Shown here piece by piece: positions 1 through 11,158 of a stretch of 64,000 bases of DNA (position 1 is its first letter; each line of letters starts with the position of its first letter). Below the pieces are notes generated by a model. It made no database searches, was not told the DNA's origin, and saw only the letters and a list, made by a program, of their open reading frames with translations. Made by a program: the position numbers and the translations under genes. Source of the DNA: Alectoria sarmentosa (lineage: Eukaryota > Ascomycota > Lecanoromycetes > Lecanorales > Parmeliaceae); assembly GCA_009733775.1 (NCBI GenBank), contig WOGZ01000140.1, forward strand, positions 20,320 to 84,319, read 5' to 3'.

Positions 1-1582
1 CGAAGCTGCTGTCGGAGTACTTCGCCTTCTTTGACTTTAGCTTCTAGATGGCCTTCCCATTTCTTAGCTCCTTTAAGAGCCTGATCCCGTTCCTTGCCGA
101 TTATTTCTACCAAAGAAGACATCTCAGCAACTTCTGATTCTAAGCGGATGTGGTCTGCACGTAGCTCCTCGATCTCTGGCTGCTCCGTTTCTAAGTCTTG
201 TACCATATCGTCGAGTGTCGAGGTAAGCTTCTCACTACGTCGTTTCTCCACCTCGAGTTCGCTCTTCAGGTCATTGTAATTGCTGTAAATCTGGGTGATG
301 CTGAGACCTCCCTTAAAGCGCGAGGGACTGGGTGAAAATGTGGGCACGGAAATACCGCGAAGAGGTGTACTAGGTCCATAACCGTTGGTGCCCTGATGAG
401 AGGCATTGTGTGTTGATACTTGGCTTTGCAGTGTCGATAGGTCAGCCTGGAGTTGCTCAACCTGAACCTCGAGCTCCGCAATCTTCGCATCCGCACCTTC
501 TCTTTCCCTATGCTCGGTTTCAAGCTCGGCACCGAGTCTACCGAGCTGCTCAGATGCATCTTCTTTAGCACATTCTAGCTGGGCAAAGAGATCCTGCTGC
601 CGTTGTCGATCCGTGTTGGAGGAATTCCTGGTCAGCTCAGTAAGGCGATTCGCCGCGTCTAGCTCAACTCGGAAAGACTCGTCCCTCTTGGCGGCATCTT
701 GTTGCAACTGTTGAATGCGGGTGAAGGAGTCATCAGCTTTCTGACTGAGCTCGTCAAGTCTTCTGCGTAAAGTCGTCTCGGTGCGATTTGCGGCGTCGAT
801 TATGTTCGTGGCTTCATCAAATTGACGCTGTAGCTCGGCAATACGCACACTCTTCTCCTTGCGGTACTTGGTGTACTCCCCGGACTTGGTTTTCAATTCT
901 TTGTCCAGCCAATCGTTATTTCTCTTTAGCGATTCAACTTCCTGCTGGAGACCTTGCTCGTGAAACCTTACGCTAGTGGAAGCAGCACTGGCTGATTGTA
1001 CTGACTGTTCCAGGTTTGAGACTTCACGTCGAAGCTCCACCGTTTTCTGGTGCTGAGCATTAAGCTCTTGGGCCAGGTTGTCATGAGCTGTTGTTTTGGA
1101 TTCAAGAAGCGAGAGAGTATCCCGATTCAAAGACTCCAGTGACGTAATTCGAGTCCTCAAAGAAGACAGTTCAGAAGTCGTGGTAGAGGTGGAGGTTCGC
1201 AGATTCTCAAGCTCAGTCTCCACCGACGCCCTCGCCGTTTCTGGCAAAGAAATTAGCTCACTGAATCGGCACTACCTGGATATCGCCTACCCTCTGCTTG
1301 AAGTTTGTGCCTTAGATCCGTGGCCTCCTTGAGGCCCTTGTCGATTGAGCCTTTCAGAACCCGGCTCTTGGTTTCGCCTCCCCGCACCGCATTTTCCAGT
1401 TCCACGCCCAACTTGAGTCTCTCAGACGCGAGGTCATTGTACTCATGTGCTTTAGCAGATATATTTTCCAAAAGTGTGCGGACAAGTTCAGCAGTAGGTG
1501 CATCGAGTAGTGTGTCGATTGATTGCTTTGGTAAAGAACAGAAGGACGAAAGCTGGGCGACGTCCATTTGCGCGACCGCCAT
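1..1582 (-). CDS. MLP1: Mlp1/TPR-like nuclear pore basket protein, N-terminal part
   Basis: This is the N-terminal end of a long coiled-coil protein of the nuclear basket (Mlp1/Mlp2/TPR family), which tethers mRNA-export and spindle-checkpoint factors at the pore. The gene starts at 1582 and runs off the left edge. Exon 1 is 1291-1582 and exon 2 is 1-1240; the 50-nt intron 1241-1290 (GTAGGC...GCCAG) joins a split Glu codon. The start reads MAVAQMDVAQLSSF, then a LDAPTAELVRTLLENI stretch typical of fungal TPR N-termini. Exon 2 is continuous heptad-rich coiled coil, interrupted near 300-400 by a Pro/Ser linker (STPLRG...VPTFSPSPS) and followed by the family-typical ITQIYSNYNDLKSELEVEK. About 510 codons are visible, whereas full family members are usually 1,700-2,100 residues. 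It is divergent from the TFIIE-beta gene. The identification rests on remembered family motifs. Confidence 0.9.
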
Positions 1583-2031
1583 CGTGACAATCGATATGCA
1601 AGATCAATCTCGTTAACGTGGTCGTGCCATGGTTCGAGATGTTGGTTCACGTTACGAAAGTGAAGGTGATTTGAAAGGAATATAGGCCTCCTCAGACCGA
1701 ATTTAGAGACCGTCGTCTTTATACGCTGTTGAGACTCCGCGTAGACATCCAGACATAGTGTGTGTCGAAAAGGGTCGGAAAAGTGAACTTGGTGGAATAC
1801 GAAGCCGTGTTCTTTGTGTTGATTTCAGTACTTCACTTTCGCATCTTTGACCAGACAAAGCCGGCTAGCCTAGCTTAGCGCGTCTAGGCGCGCTAGCTGG
1901 TGACACCTTACAATGAGTCAGTCTTTTTTCCATGTCACCTCTCATTCTATATCGTTTACTCAATATATCGATCCTCCTCGAAAGGTAGCCCGGAAAGCCC
2001 GCTTGGCCTGCGGGCTATCCATCTACCAGCC
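1583..2031. promoter_or_regulatory. Divergent promoter between MLP1 and TFIIE-beta
   Basis: A 449-bp head-to-head spacer. I see no convincing gene. It holds short palindromic stretches around 1861-1900 (CTAGC-rich, GCGCGCTAGC-like) and no obvious TATA box. The TFIIE-beta reading frame stays open upstream to 1900, but that upstream part looks non-coding, and the ATG at 2032 fits the family better. Confidence 0.4.
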
Positions 2032-2901
2032 ATGTCGTACCTCGACAAACAATTCAGCGCTTTCAAGTCCAATCTCACCTCGTCCTCCCATAAGCTCTCA
2101 AATAAACGTACAGCTGCCGCCGCCGCAAGCTCTACCCCATTGCCTGCGCCATCGCAAACCTCAATAACCATCAAACCCGATCTTAAACGTAAGCGGGTGG
2201 AGCAGGCCAACACGGTCTTCTCGCAACCAAAAGATACAGGTACCGGGTCCCATATCATAACTCAGGTCACCTATGCACTTGAGAAGCTCAAGGAAAAGGA
2301 TGTCCTATGGACGTGGCAAAGGTTGTGCGAGTATTTGTCTTTGCATGGCCGAGAGAAAGGGTATGGGCAGGCTTTGAAGAAAATATTGATGCGCCATGAT
2401 AAGGTGAATTACAAGAAAGTTGATGGCAAAGAGAAGGACGAGTTCTCTTTTCGGCCAATTCACAACATCCGGTCTCCCGACGAATTGCTAGGATATCTAC
2501 AATCTCAGCCTACCGCTCAGGCCCTCAGCGTTAAGGATCTGAAGGACGGATGGCAGGGTGCATTAGATGCTATAGACAATCTTGAGAAGCAGGGCAAGCT
2601 TGCCGTGACTCGGCACAAGAAAGACGACAGCGCCCGATTCGTATGGCCGAATGATCCATCGCTATTCTTCTCGATCGATCAGGAGTTCAAATCAATGTGG
2701 CAAAAGATCAAATTGCCCGAGCCGGGAGCACTGGCAGATGAGCTGGAACGCGAAGGCTTAACGCCTGCGAACAAAAGCCGCTCTGTCAAAGCGAAGCCAG
2801 TAAAGCAAGAGAGCAAGACGAAGAGAGCTAGGAAGGGTGGGAAGACGACAAATACTCACATGGCGGGCGTGTTGCGAGATTACTCGCATCTCAAAAAATG
2901 A
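2032..2901 (+). CDS. TFA2: Transcription initiation factor IIE subunit beta (Tfa2)
   Basis: Small subunit of TFIIE, which with the alpha subunit recruits and stimulates TFIIH at RNA polymerase II promoters. Single exon, 289 residues from ATG 2032 (MSYLDKQFSAFKSNL). After a Ser/Ala-rich N-terminal tail and a basic KRKRVEQ stretch, residues about 75-150 form the first winged-helix core (ITQVTYALEKLKEKD...LHGREKGYG). A second winged-helix-like segment follows (residues about 150-235: FRPIHNIRSPDELLGYLQ...GKLAVTRHKKDD...VWPNDP). The C-terminus is Lys/Arg-rich (KAKPVKQESKTKRARKGGK), as in fungal homologues. Length matches the family (about 280-330). An upstream in-frame start would add an implausible hydrophobic leader, so I prefer 2032. 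Confidence 0.92.
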   Translation: MSYLDKQFSAFKSNLTSSSHKLSNKRTAAAAASSTPLPAPSQTSITIKPDLKRKRVEQANTVFSQPKDTGTGSHIITQVTYALEKLKEKDVLWTWQRLCEYLSLHGREKGYGQALKKILMRHDKVNYKKVDGKEKDEFSFRPIHNIRSPDELLGYLQSQPTAQALSVKDLKDGWQGALDAIDNLEKQGKLAVTRHKKDDSARFVWPNDPSLFFSIDQEFKSMWQKIKLPEPGALADELEREGLTPANKSRSVKAKPVKQESKTKRARKGGKTTNTHMAGVLRDYSHLKK

Positions 2902-3065
2902 TGAATCGTGCGTGTGCTTTGGTAGCAAGGTGTCCGGCGCTGGGCAGGCATCCATGATTCCAGCTTTGAAAATAATGCGAATTCGGACCGAGACGACGAT
3001 ACCCCAAGAATAGATAAATGGAAGCCATACACTGCGTTACATTTCGTAGCCCATTGTTCGCAATA

Positions 3066-3938
3066 TCATTCTCGCTGTGGATCTTTACGCACACCAAAGA
3101 AGTAGTTCCCCCACTTCTCCCCACTTGTCACGGTCCTCCATCCTATTGCGGGCACATAAATGCACCCTTGGCTTTTCAGTCCCCCATCTTTCCCCCATCC
3201 GTTCTGTGCGCGAAAGAACTTCCTCAACTCCTGCTCGTTGATGTACTTGCTCCAATCATGCGTTCCTCTCGGAACCAACCTCACCACCTCCTCCGCCACG
3301 ACGTTAGTCGTCAGCCAACTCGTCCATGTCCTCGCGATTGTGCTGAGTATCAGCCATCCACCAGGTTTGACGAATGGTAGACAAGAGCTCAAAAAAGGTG
3401 CAGGCCAGTTGATATGCTCGATGACTTCAAATAGACTAACGATGTCAAACTGTTCTTCCGGTATTCGAGGGACTGGCAAATCCTCGACAGCTTTATTCTG
3501 ATATTCCAGCCGTCCTGGCTCAAGAAGGAGAGGGTCTTGGCGTGCGTGGGCTTTCGCGATTGAAATTACTTCTTTGCTTGGGTCAATACCCACCACACTC
3601 TTTGTCCACGGAAGTCGAGCAGCACTTTCGGCGAATATGCCGCCACCACAGCCGACGTCGAGATAGCACCTATATTTCGAAGGAGTCGGGTCTGGCTGAG
3701 ATTCAAGGCAAGAGGAGATGAAATCATGACGGAGAGGATTCATTTGATGAAGGAGACCAGATGAGCCGTAGGGATCCCACCATGTCGAGGCTAGGCTGTC
3801 GAAATGCGAGACTTCTCCTGCATTTACTGAAGAGCTTCGAGAGCTTTGAGAGCTTAAGCGACGTTGGATGGGTATTTGGAGAAGTCTTGAGAGTATAAGT
3901 GGGGTTGTAAGTCGAATGGCCATGAATGATCTGTGCAA
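3066..3938 (-). CDS. COQ3: Coq3, mitochondrial ubiquinone-biosynthesis O-methyltransferase
   Basis: S-adenosylmethionine-dependent O-methyltransferase that performs both O-methylations of the coenzyme Q ring in the mitochondrial matrix. Single exon, 290 residues. The N-terminus is Arg/Ser-rich with few acids (LLQIPIQRRLSSQSSRSSS), as expected for a mitochondrial targeting peptide. The family entry motif HFDSLASTWWDPYG and NPLRHDFI follow at about 45-70. The SAM-binding glycine loop DVGCGGGIFAES lies near residue 93 and the acidic VVGIDPSKE strand follows. The later EVIEHI and FVKPGGWLILSTI motifs are present. It is divergent from the mitochondrial Phe-tRNA synthetase gene (388-bp spacer), so two mitochondrial functions sit head to head. 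Confidence 0.93.
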   Translation of the reverse strand: MHRSFMAIRLTTPLILSRLLQIPIQRRLSSQSSRSSSVNAGEVSHFDSLASTWWDPYGSSGLLHQMNPLRHDFISSCLESQPDPTPSKYRCYLDVGCGGGIFAESAARLPWTKSVVGIDPSKEVISIAKAHARQDPLLLEPGRLEYQNKAVEDLPVPRIPEEQFDIVSLFEVIEHINWPAPFLSSCLPFVKPGGWLILSTIARTWTSWLTTNVVAEEVVRLVPRGTHDWSKYINEQELRKFFRAQNGWGKDGGLKSQGCIYVPAIGWRTVTSGEKWGNYFFGVRKDPQRE

Positions 3939-4326
3939 TGAACTTGTATCAGCTTTATTCGGTCGGCGATTATGTCAAATAGTTGAAGACGAGGACTAAC
4001 AAGTCAAGGATCATGTGTGGTAGAGAAACAACAGAAGGTCTCTTGCTCTAGCTTAGATATGCAGTCCATGCTATCCACAGCATTCGCGAGCTTGCGGTAA
4101 AGGACTTCAAAGAATGAATATGAAGCAATTTATTCCCCAGCGTAGCAGGCAGGATACCAGGACAGTGATCCGATATCTGGAACAACCAATTCGTTTTGGT
4201 AGTTCAGACTTCAGGCAAATGCAGATCGTAATTCGCCGATTCTGGCGCGATACCCGCGCGTGTAAATGTCTGTTCAGGAAGTATTTTTCTGGCTCTAAAA
4301 TTAAAGTATGGACAAGTCTCGACGGT
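3939..4326. promoter_or_regulatory. Divergent spacer between COQ3 and MSF1
   Basis: 388 bp with no supported gene. An open frame runs from 4114 into the first exon of the synthetase gene, but its N-terminal part has no organelle-targeting character or family similarity that I can see. I treat it as leader sequence. Confidence 0.4.
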
Positions 4327-5842
4327 ATGAAGCTTGCAGCCACCGGTAGAGCTGTGAGGCTCGCCTGGACTGAACGCTCGGGGACTGAATTGAAGTGCAA
4401 AGCAAGATTTCGGATCGGTAGCGGTCAGCATCAGCGGAGGCATCAATCTACAAGTAAACAGCGGACATGGCGGATTTATCATGTGACGACAGTACTGATG
4501 CCAACTAGACGTTCCGAAGACTCCTACCCTCGAAATTGATGGTACACACTACAATATCGATGACTGGACCAACGTGCCATCCTCCATTCTCTCATATCTT
4601 CCCCGCAAATTGCAACTGGAGCCATCACACCCGGTATCAATAACGCGCCAAATCATTGAATCTAACTTCCCTTCACCAACATATACACACTACAATGATC
4701 TTCATCCGGTTGTCACAGTTGCGGAGAACTTCGACTCCCTTGGTTTCCCAAAGGATCACCCAGGCAGAAGTCGTACTGATACTTACTACATTAACAAAGA
4801 TACTGTACTAAGGACGCACACCAGTGCCCATGAAGCAAAGATATTCCGAGATAACAAGAGTGAAGGCTATACGATCAGCGCTGATGTATACAGGAGAGAT
4901 GCCATCGACCGAAGTCATTACCCAGTCTTCCACCAGATGGAGGGGGCGAGGACATGGGATCGACGAAAAGTGCCGGAAGGTAACATAGCGAAGGCCGTCT
5001 GGACCGAGCTTGTAAAACTTCCGAGGCACGGTCTCTCCGTCGAAGACCCAAACCCGACGACTCACGCAGAAAGAAATCCATTGCAGACAGAACACCACAG
5101 CCCAGAGGAAGTGGAAGCGATCGCCGCGCATTTGAAACGATCATTGGAAGGCATTGTGATCGAGCTATTTTCGAGAGCTCAGAAGACTACTGGTGCCATT
5201 GAGCTCATCAATGCAAATGCTCGGGAACCATTGAGGGTTCGTTGGATCGAAGCTTATTTCCCATTCACGAGTCCTTCCTGGGAACTGGAGGTTTTCTGGC
5301 AAGGGGACTGGTTGGAGCTTCTGGGATGCGGTGTCACCAAGCAAGACGTCCTTATCAATGCTGGAGTACCAGATCAAATAGGCTGGGCGTTCGGTGTGGG
5401 ACTGGAGCGAGTCGCTATGTTGCTCTTCTCAATACCGGATATTCGACTTTTCTGGTCGAAGGATCCACGTTTCTTGAAACAATTTTCGAACAAAGAAAAC
5501 GTCAATACCTTCGTCCCGTTTTCTAGATATCCAGAGTGCTACAAGGATGTGTCGTTCTGGCTTCGGAGCTCCGGCAGCAGCGCCGGTGGTGGAATGAGGA
5601 GCAATGGGCAGGACTTCCACGAGAATGATGTGATGGAGGTTGTTCGGGACGTCGGAAGCGACTTGATTGAAGCTGTGAAGCTGGTCGATGACTTTGTACA
5701 CCCTGTCTCTGGGCGGAAGAGCCTTTGCTATCGGATTAATTATCGAAGCTTGGAAAGAACGCTTCGGAACGAAGAAGTCAACCAGCTGCACGAGAATGTG
5801 AGAAAGCAGCTTGTCGAGAAATTGGGTGTGGAGCTGAGGTGA
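4327..5842 (+). CDS. MSF1: Mitochondrial phenylalanyl-tRNA synthetase (single-chain)
   Basis: Class II aminoacyl-tRNA synthetase that charges mitochondrial tRNA-Phe. It acts as a monomer, unlike the cytosolic heterotetramer. Exon 1 is 4327-4453 and exon 2 is 4509-5842; the 55-nt intron 4454-4508 is phase 1 and restores an Asn codon. Total 486 residues. Exon 1 is an Arg/Gln-rich presequence (MKLAATGRAVRLAW...RRHQST). Residues about 46-75 carry the family start (TLEIDGTHYNIDDWTNVP). Catalytic-core motifs follow: HTSAHEA (motif 2 region), a GCGVTKQDVLINAG loop, and motif 3 as GWAFGVGLERVAMLLF. The C-terminal anticodon-binding ferredoxin-like (FDX-ACB) domain is recognisable from FSRYPECYKDVSFWL to the end. 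Without the intron the start would have to be non-ATG. Confidence 0.93.
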
Positions 5843-6075
5843 CGTGGATTAATCTGGAACATGGATTGATGGTCTAAGCCAGTGTTGCGATCATTCCATA
5901 CTAACAGAGTCGAGCTCAATAATTCGAGTGTTGCTTCATACCCGCAGAAATGCAGAGAGACCGCTAGATGGAGGGGAGTGAGTAAATGTACAGCTCTTCA
6001 CCCGGCTTGAACGCAAGAAAATAAATACAAGAGCTGCACCTACGACAGGCATTCATCCCGAAGTTGCCTTGTCAT

Positions 6076-6912
6076 TCAGCTGTTTTTTACGACTCCAACC
6101 TTAGCAGCCTAGCGATAGGATTAGTCTCAGTGCTCCACAAAGTGCATGCCGGAAAGATTCACCCTTATCACCCTGCCGTTCAGCATGAATCCCTTCTGTT
6201 GGGTTATGAACACACTCCCATGATCCCTTCCCTCCATTGGTGTCTGGAACGTAGCCTCATGCAGGTTCGGATTAAATTGTTCCCCATTCTCGCTCGGGTC
6301 GAATCTCTCAAGTCCATGCTTCTTGAGAGTCTGCATCAATATCGTCTCTGTCATTTTCAACCCATCGTACAAATTCGTCAGCTCTTTGTTGGTCTCAGCC
6401 TGCCCCAACTTCTCTGGAGGTACAGTGCCGAGGGCTCGGTCAAGATTATCGACGCTTTCAACTAGGTCTTGGGCGAAGCGGGAGATGGCGAAGTCGCGGG
6501 CGGCTTGAACGTCGCGTTTTGTGCGGTCTTGAAGGTTGCGAAAGTCTGCTACCGAACGGAGGTATCTGTCCTAAACATCAAGCGTGTGAGGTTGCGAGAG
6601 CAGACAATATTGGGGTTCTCTGAGTTTGGGGCGGACCTTTAAATCAATGATCTCTTTATTCTTCGATTCAATGTCTTTCTGCACCGGGTCGTTGTCCTTG
6701 ATTTCTGTCTGCGAGGCCTCCGCTGCTGCTGCATCGGAATGCGCACCATTTGCAGGCGTGTCCGTTGAGGAGAAGTACCTTGGGGCTATCCTTCTCTGAA
6801 GCGAATGTAGGCGTGACGGGGAAAGTTGAGACCTGATAGGTGAGGCGAAAGTAATGCAAGGCGACCTGGCACAGAATGCTCGTGACTGTCGAAGTAGACT
6901 TCGCTGTATCAT
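6076..6912 (-). CDS. MGE1: Mge1/GrpE mitochondrial nucleotide exchange factor
   Basis: GrpE-type nucleotide exchange factor for the matrix Hsp70 Ssc1, needed for protein import and folding. Three exons: 6637-6912, 6163-6570 and 6076-6108. Introns are 6571-6636 (66 nt) and 6109-6162 (54 nt), both phase 0. Product 238 residues. The Arg-rich presequence ends near FSSTDTPANG, followed by an acidic/Ala linker and the long coiled coil (DPVQKDIESKNKEIIDLK). Exon 2 gives the GrpE core (DRYLRSVADFRNLQDRTKRD... FITQQKGFMLNGRVIR). The last exon is tiny and supplies the signature C-terminus AAKVGVVKNS. Without it the frame would run into an unrelated tail, which is strong support for the intron. The neighbour MSF1 converges on it with a 233-bp gap. 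Confidence 0.93.
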
Positions 6913-7738
6913 TATGTGGATGCGATGTGGACGCTTGCGAAAATGAAGGGTCGAGGAAATAACAACGCCCGAGGGGCCCGAATTTTTTAGTTCGACTCGA
7001 GATCTGCGTCATGCGGCAGTGGCGGCTATCGGGTATCTCAGTATATCTTGCCACTTAACCTATTTGAGTAAGGCCTTCCCAAAACCGCACCTCTGCAACT
7101 CAACAACAAGGCCGATTTTAAAGATACTTCCAACCACAAAGTTATAAAGCAGTGTCAGGAGAATAGCTTTTGTCCCAAACTTATTGTTATGTAGACCTTT
7201 GTTGAATTCCATCTAGAATACAAGAAGTATGCGCTCTTCCTAGATAGATTAAGTGGCCAAATATCAAAAACCGGCCTGAGTACTCGTATGTATGTATGTA
7301 TGTACATGTACATGTGTATCTTAGTTTCTAATTTCTATTACCGAGGCCCTCCCTCAGTGTCTAGGGAGCTGCGGTTGTAAATTCTTGGATATTCTGTAGT
7401 TTACCCATTGGGATAAATATACCTTCCTTTTCCACTCCTCTGATAATCCAAACAAAAAATAATTTGCTATACTTATACCTCGACTACATTTCTAAATCTA
7501 TAAGTATCTACGATAATATTGAAAACTTGATTAAGCGAGAATAGACGTGAGTACCTAGGATGAATTTGAACGAACTTTTGAATACATATGGATGTTGTTC
7601 AGCTGCTTCGGAAGCACCAAACATTGAGCGGAAGAGGAAGCGCATTGGTATTAAGACTGTATTGTGACTAGGGCTGCCAGTCTCTTCGAGATCCCCTTGA
7701 TACACTAAAATGCTCGAGGAAACACTGTACAAAGCTCA
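6913..7738. other. Gene-free stretch with (TATG)n microsatellite
   Basis: No supported gene. Around 7286-7318 there is a short TATG repeat run grading into TACATG. AT content rises towards 7400-7550. The short minus-strand open frame at 7508-7732 shows no recognisable family features. Confidence 0.5.
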
Positions 7739-9377
7739 CTTCCTTCCAGCTTCTTGCATCGGATCCTCCTCCTCCTCAAAAACGTCCTCAGTGCTATCAT
7801 CACTCATCCTATTCCTCGCAAAGCAACGAATAGCTCTGAATTTAGTTCCCAACTGAGGGATGACGAACGGAGCCGGCGCTAGGAGTGTAGCAAGACATCC
7901 AAGAAGGGTACAAGTCCACCTAGTTCCCGACTTCTCACACATTGGTCTCGAAACCACCTCCAGCGGATATATACCGGATGAAACTAGTAGTCGCCTGCGC
8001 AGGCCCAGTATATACCGCAAACACCAAGGATGTAAATGTAGATAGCGACATAGATGCCAGCCCAAGAGAAACTGAAGAGCGCCACTGCGCAGAGACTGGA
8101 CCAGGGGCTGCTATCACAAGGTGAACTCTGTCCAGGCGAGGCAGAATAGGCTGATGGGAAAAGTCAGGGCGACGGGGAAGGCGGGCAAAAGGCGGTACTC
8201 TGACGGGAGCTCTTGACTTTGGCTAGAATTTTGTTTCCAGCGCTGGTCTTGGTGCTTGTGGAAGTGGTCGGTGATGGGGGAGGGACATGTAAATATGGCG
8301 ATGCCGACTGTGATGGCGGCAAAAGTGGTTCCGACGAAACCTTGATCGAATCCGTGGGTGTCCTGGAAGAGGAAAGTAAAGCCTTGGAGGAAGTCGAAGA
8401 CTACGATGTAGACAATGACTAACCAGAGGCCGAGCAGGATGATGATGTACTCGTGCGTCGACATTATCATCGCGCGGCAGAAATTGGTCGCTAGGCGGAG
8501 GGAGACGGAGGCTTGGAATTCCAGCTGCTTTTCCAAGACTTGCCACTTTCCAGCTTATTAGGATCGGCGCGGACCTTTCCAGTGGGAAGTGGAAGGTTCA
8601 TAAGGAGTGTGGCTCCAGAAATGATGAATGCTATCCGGTCACACCAGCGCCAGCTGGTTGTTGATGATTGCGCGATCCAGCCACCGACTATGGGCGAGAA
8701 CGTAGTTGTTTCGACGCGAGTTAATAAAAAGGCAATCACAAGCTATGTTTCTAGCTTTAACTCGCTAACAAAAATCCTGCCGCGACATTAGGTCACGTCA
8801 AGCTCCTGTCATAGGTCTCGAAGATATCAGCGGTACTGGCCGCATGGATGGCGAGAATGATGCTAGCTCCTAAGAGTGCGGAAAAGCAACATGCCAATTG
8901 CGCCCCGAGATTAGGCGCAAGGGCCGACCTTAGAATGAAGGCGAGGTGCAGACATCTGGACAAGATCTAGATCGGTTGTCTCCGCAAGAAGGCCGGCAAG
9001 AAGAGCGCCCGCTGCAATGCCTATGACATATGAGGCCGACGCGTCCTGATACGAAGAAAGTCAGTTCTTTTTGTTCCTCGACAGAAGTAGACCCAAGAGA
9101 ATACCACGCTTGTGGTACATGCACAAACATTCCACAACTTTACTGACACGGAGCTCCTTTGTGATCTTGGTACTTGCTTGCGAGTCTGCAGCGGAACACC
9201 ACTCGAGGGCGAAGACATTGATCCAGACAACGAGAGTAATGCCGATTGTGCTCCAATTCCGGGACCGATTACTGCCAAAAGGACCTTCCCAGTGCACAGA
9301 AATGCGCTCATTTTGTAGGTTGTGTCGAGGTTCATACTTGAGATCTGTACCCCAGCTTGATGCAGCAGAGACTTCAC
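7739..9377 (-). pseudogene. Degenerate DHA1-type MFS drug/polyamine transporter
   Basis: Remains of a 12-12+ TM major facilitator, read 9377 to 7739 on the minus strand. No single frame spans it, but fragments appear in correct order in all three frames. First is RNWSTIGITLVV and FALEWCSAADSQASTKI (about 9290-9120). Then come GAQLACCFSALLGASIILA (about 8900) and SPIVGGWIAQ...SWRW (about 8690). IIILLGLWLVIVYIVVFDFL with a following TGFDQGFVGTT-like segment lies at 8450-8320. PSEYRLLPAFPVALTFPISL is at about 8190, and FIRYISAGG with VVSRPMCEKSGTRWT at 8000-7900. The Asp/Glu-rich C-terminal tail ends at 7739. Stops and frameshifts separate the pieces, some within conserved helices, so introns cannot explain them all. 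The active family exports drugs or polyamines at the plasma membrane. It lies beside the transposon island and is probably an old casualty of it. Confidence 0.7.
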
Positions 9378-9644
9378 GCTAGTTCAAGACAGAATCGCCG
9401 CTGCCTTGAAGCGACTCATTACGAGAAGATCTAGTCGGGAGCCGATAACGCTGGATGATGGACTGCATGGAGGCAAGCGGCGTGATACGTGCGATGAAAA
9501 GTTGGAAGCTTCCGTCAAGGCCATCCCAAGCTCAAGATGTCAATTCAAATGGTTGTTGACGCTTCATCATCGCGAGCCAGATTGACGCCATTCAGATGGA
9601 ATTTTATGAGTCGGGATTGGAACTGTGGCGAAGACTTCCATCTA
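9378..9644. other. Spacer between MFS pseudogene and decayed element
   Basis: No supported gene. It may include the degraded N-terminal end of the transporter pseudogene or the left flank of the element that starts near 9645. Confidence 0.3.
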
Positions 9645-10667
9645 GCGTATTCAGAATCTGTGTCAATGCTTGGCACAGTGGATGGGACGCATCAACTCAT
9701 ATATTTTCGTACTGTAGCATAAGCATCCTCCCACAATTGATATATACCTGTCATATAATCAATATTAATCGAATTTGACGCTATACAAACCCCAACCCTA
9801 TCAATCATGCCTTCCACACGCATCAATGACCCACCAGTCACCCCGCCGTCCCTCCCCTTGTCTCGCATTCGCAACGCAGGCCGTCGCTTTATCTCTACTG
9901 AGCTGACCTCTGCGAAGAAGATTGAAAAACAAACGCTGATCCAAGAGCAGCATAAAAAGAATTAAACTTAAAAGTAACACGAGAAGGAGAATGCGCAAAC
10001 TGCTATTGTTGCTGTTATCTTTGTTATCATCGCCTAAAAGAAACGATGAGAGAACGAATTGGCTTTGATTGAAACTCAAATACAGCGACACTTGAAAATG
10101 CTTACGTCATTTATATATCGTATCATTTATACTAGACTCAGTAATTCAGACTCTGAAGGGGTTGATAGGTATTTGGTGGTTGGTGGTGGATTGATGGTGT
10201 GGCGGAAAAACTATTTTTCCGGGTGAAATTACGACATACCCCTCCTATAGAGTCTGAGTAGGAAACATCGTAAAGCGTACCATGACCGTTATTTTATATG
10301 AGAATCCCATACTAAGTTAACCGTTATCCAAACATCTTCGTTTCTTTTAAACATAACTTTTCATCGCAACATTCAATGAATAAATATTACATATAAAATT
10401 TACTAATTAAAGATTATAAAGCTCGAATTTTTTTCTCGATTTGTCATAAATTTAATTATTTAATTAATGTAAAGTGTTCAAAATAAAATATCAAATGAAC
10501 GTAAATTCATCTTTTTTCCCTTCAATAATCTCCGCCTCTAAAACCTCAAAACATATATATATCGATTTCTTATATTTTAAAATATATTATATCAAATTTT
10601 GATAAGATTTGGGCTGGCCAATTTTGTGAAAAACTCAATATAAATTTTTACATTATCTTTTACTTTT

Positions 10668-10827
10668 GTCAGAGAATCGGAAATGATGCTGAATGCTTGT
10701 ATTCCGATATGCACGAAATAATAGCTATGAAGAGATAATACATGCTATGAAGCCGAACATGTAGGTAGCGCCAAGCCGCGCTAGGCCCAATCGGGTCATG
10801 TAAGGCTGTGGGCTAGAATCATGACAA
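10668..10827 (+). repeat. Direct repeat copy 1 (RIP-like diverged)
   Basis: About 160 bp that recur at 11159-11319 in the same orientation. Shared blocks include GCTTGTATTCCG, GCACGAAATAATAGCTATGA and GCTAGGCCCAATCGGG. Several differences between the copies are transitions (GAGAATCGG here against GGGAACCGG there; CCGATATG against CCGGTATG), the bias expected from repeat-induced point mutation. Confidence 0.75.
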
Positions 10828-11158
10828 CTTTTAATAATTTTTATATAAATGATTTTATTATAAAACATATTTTATTAATCTGTATTATAACAATTGATGA
10901 TTTAATATATATATAAAAAGTTGTTTAATTATAAATATATTATCATTTCAAAAGTTATATTTTTTTTAAAAAAATTATAAAAAAAATTTAAAAGTTTAAT
11001 TTTATAACGTATTTTCGAATTACGAGTTTCAAGATTTCGATATATTTATATTCTTTATGTTATGATTATGATTTTCAAATTTTATTCATTTTGATGGTTC
11101 GGTTGTTGCGTAATAATACGTTGAAATATTAAATGTTTGAAGTTTTTTTGAGGTCGCT

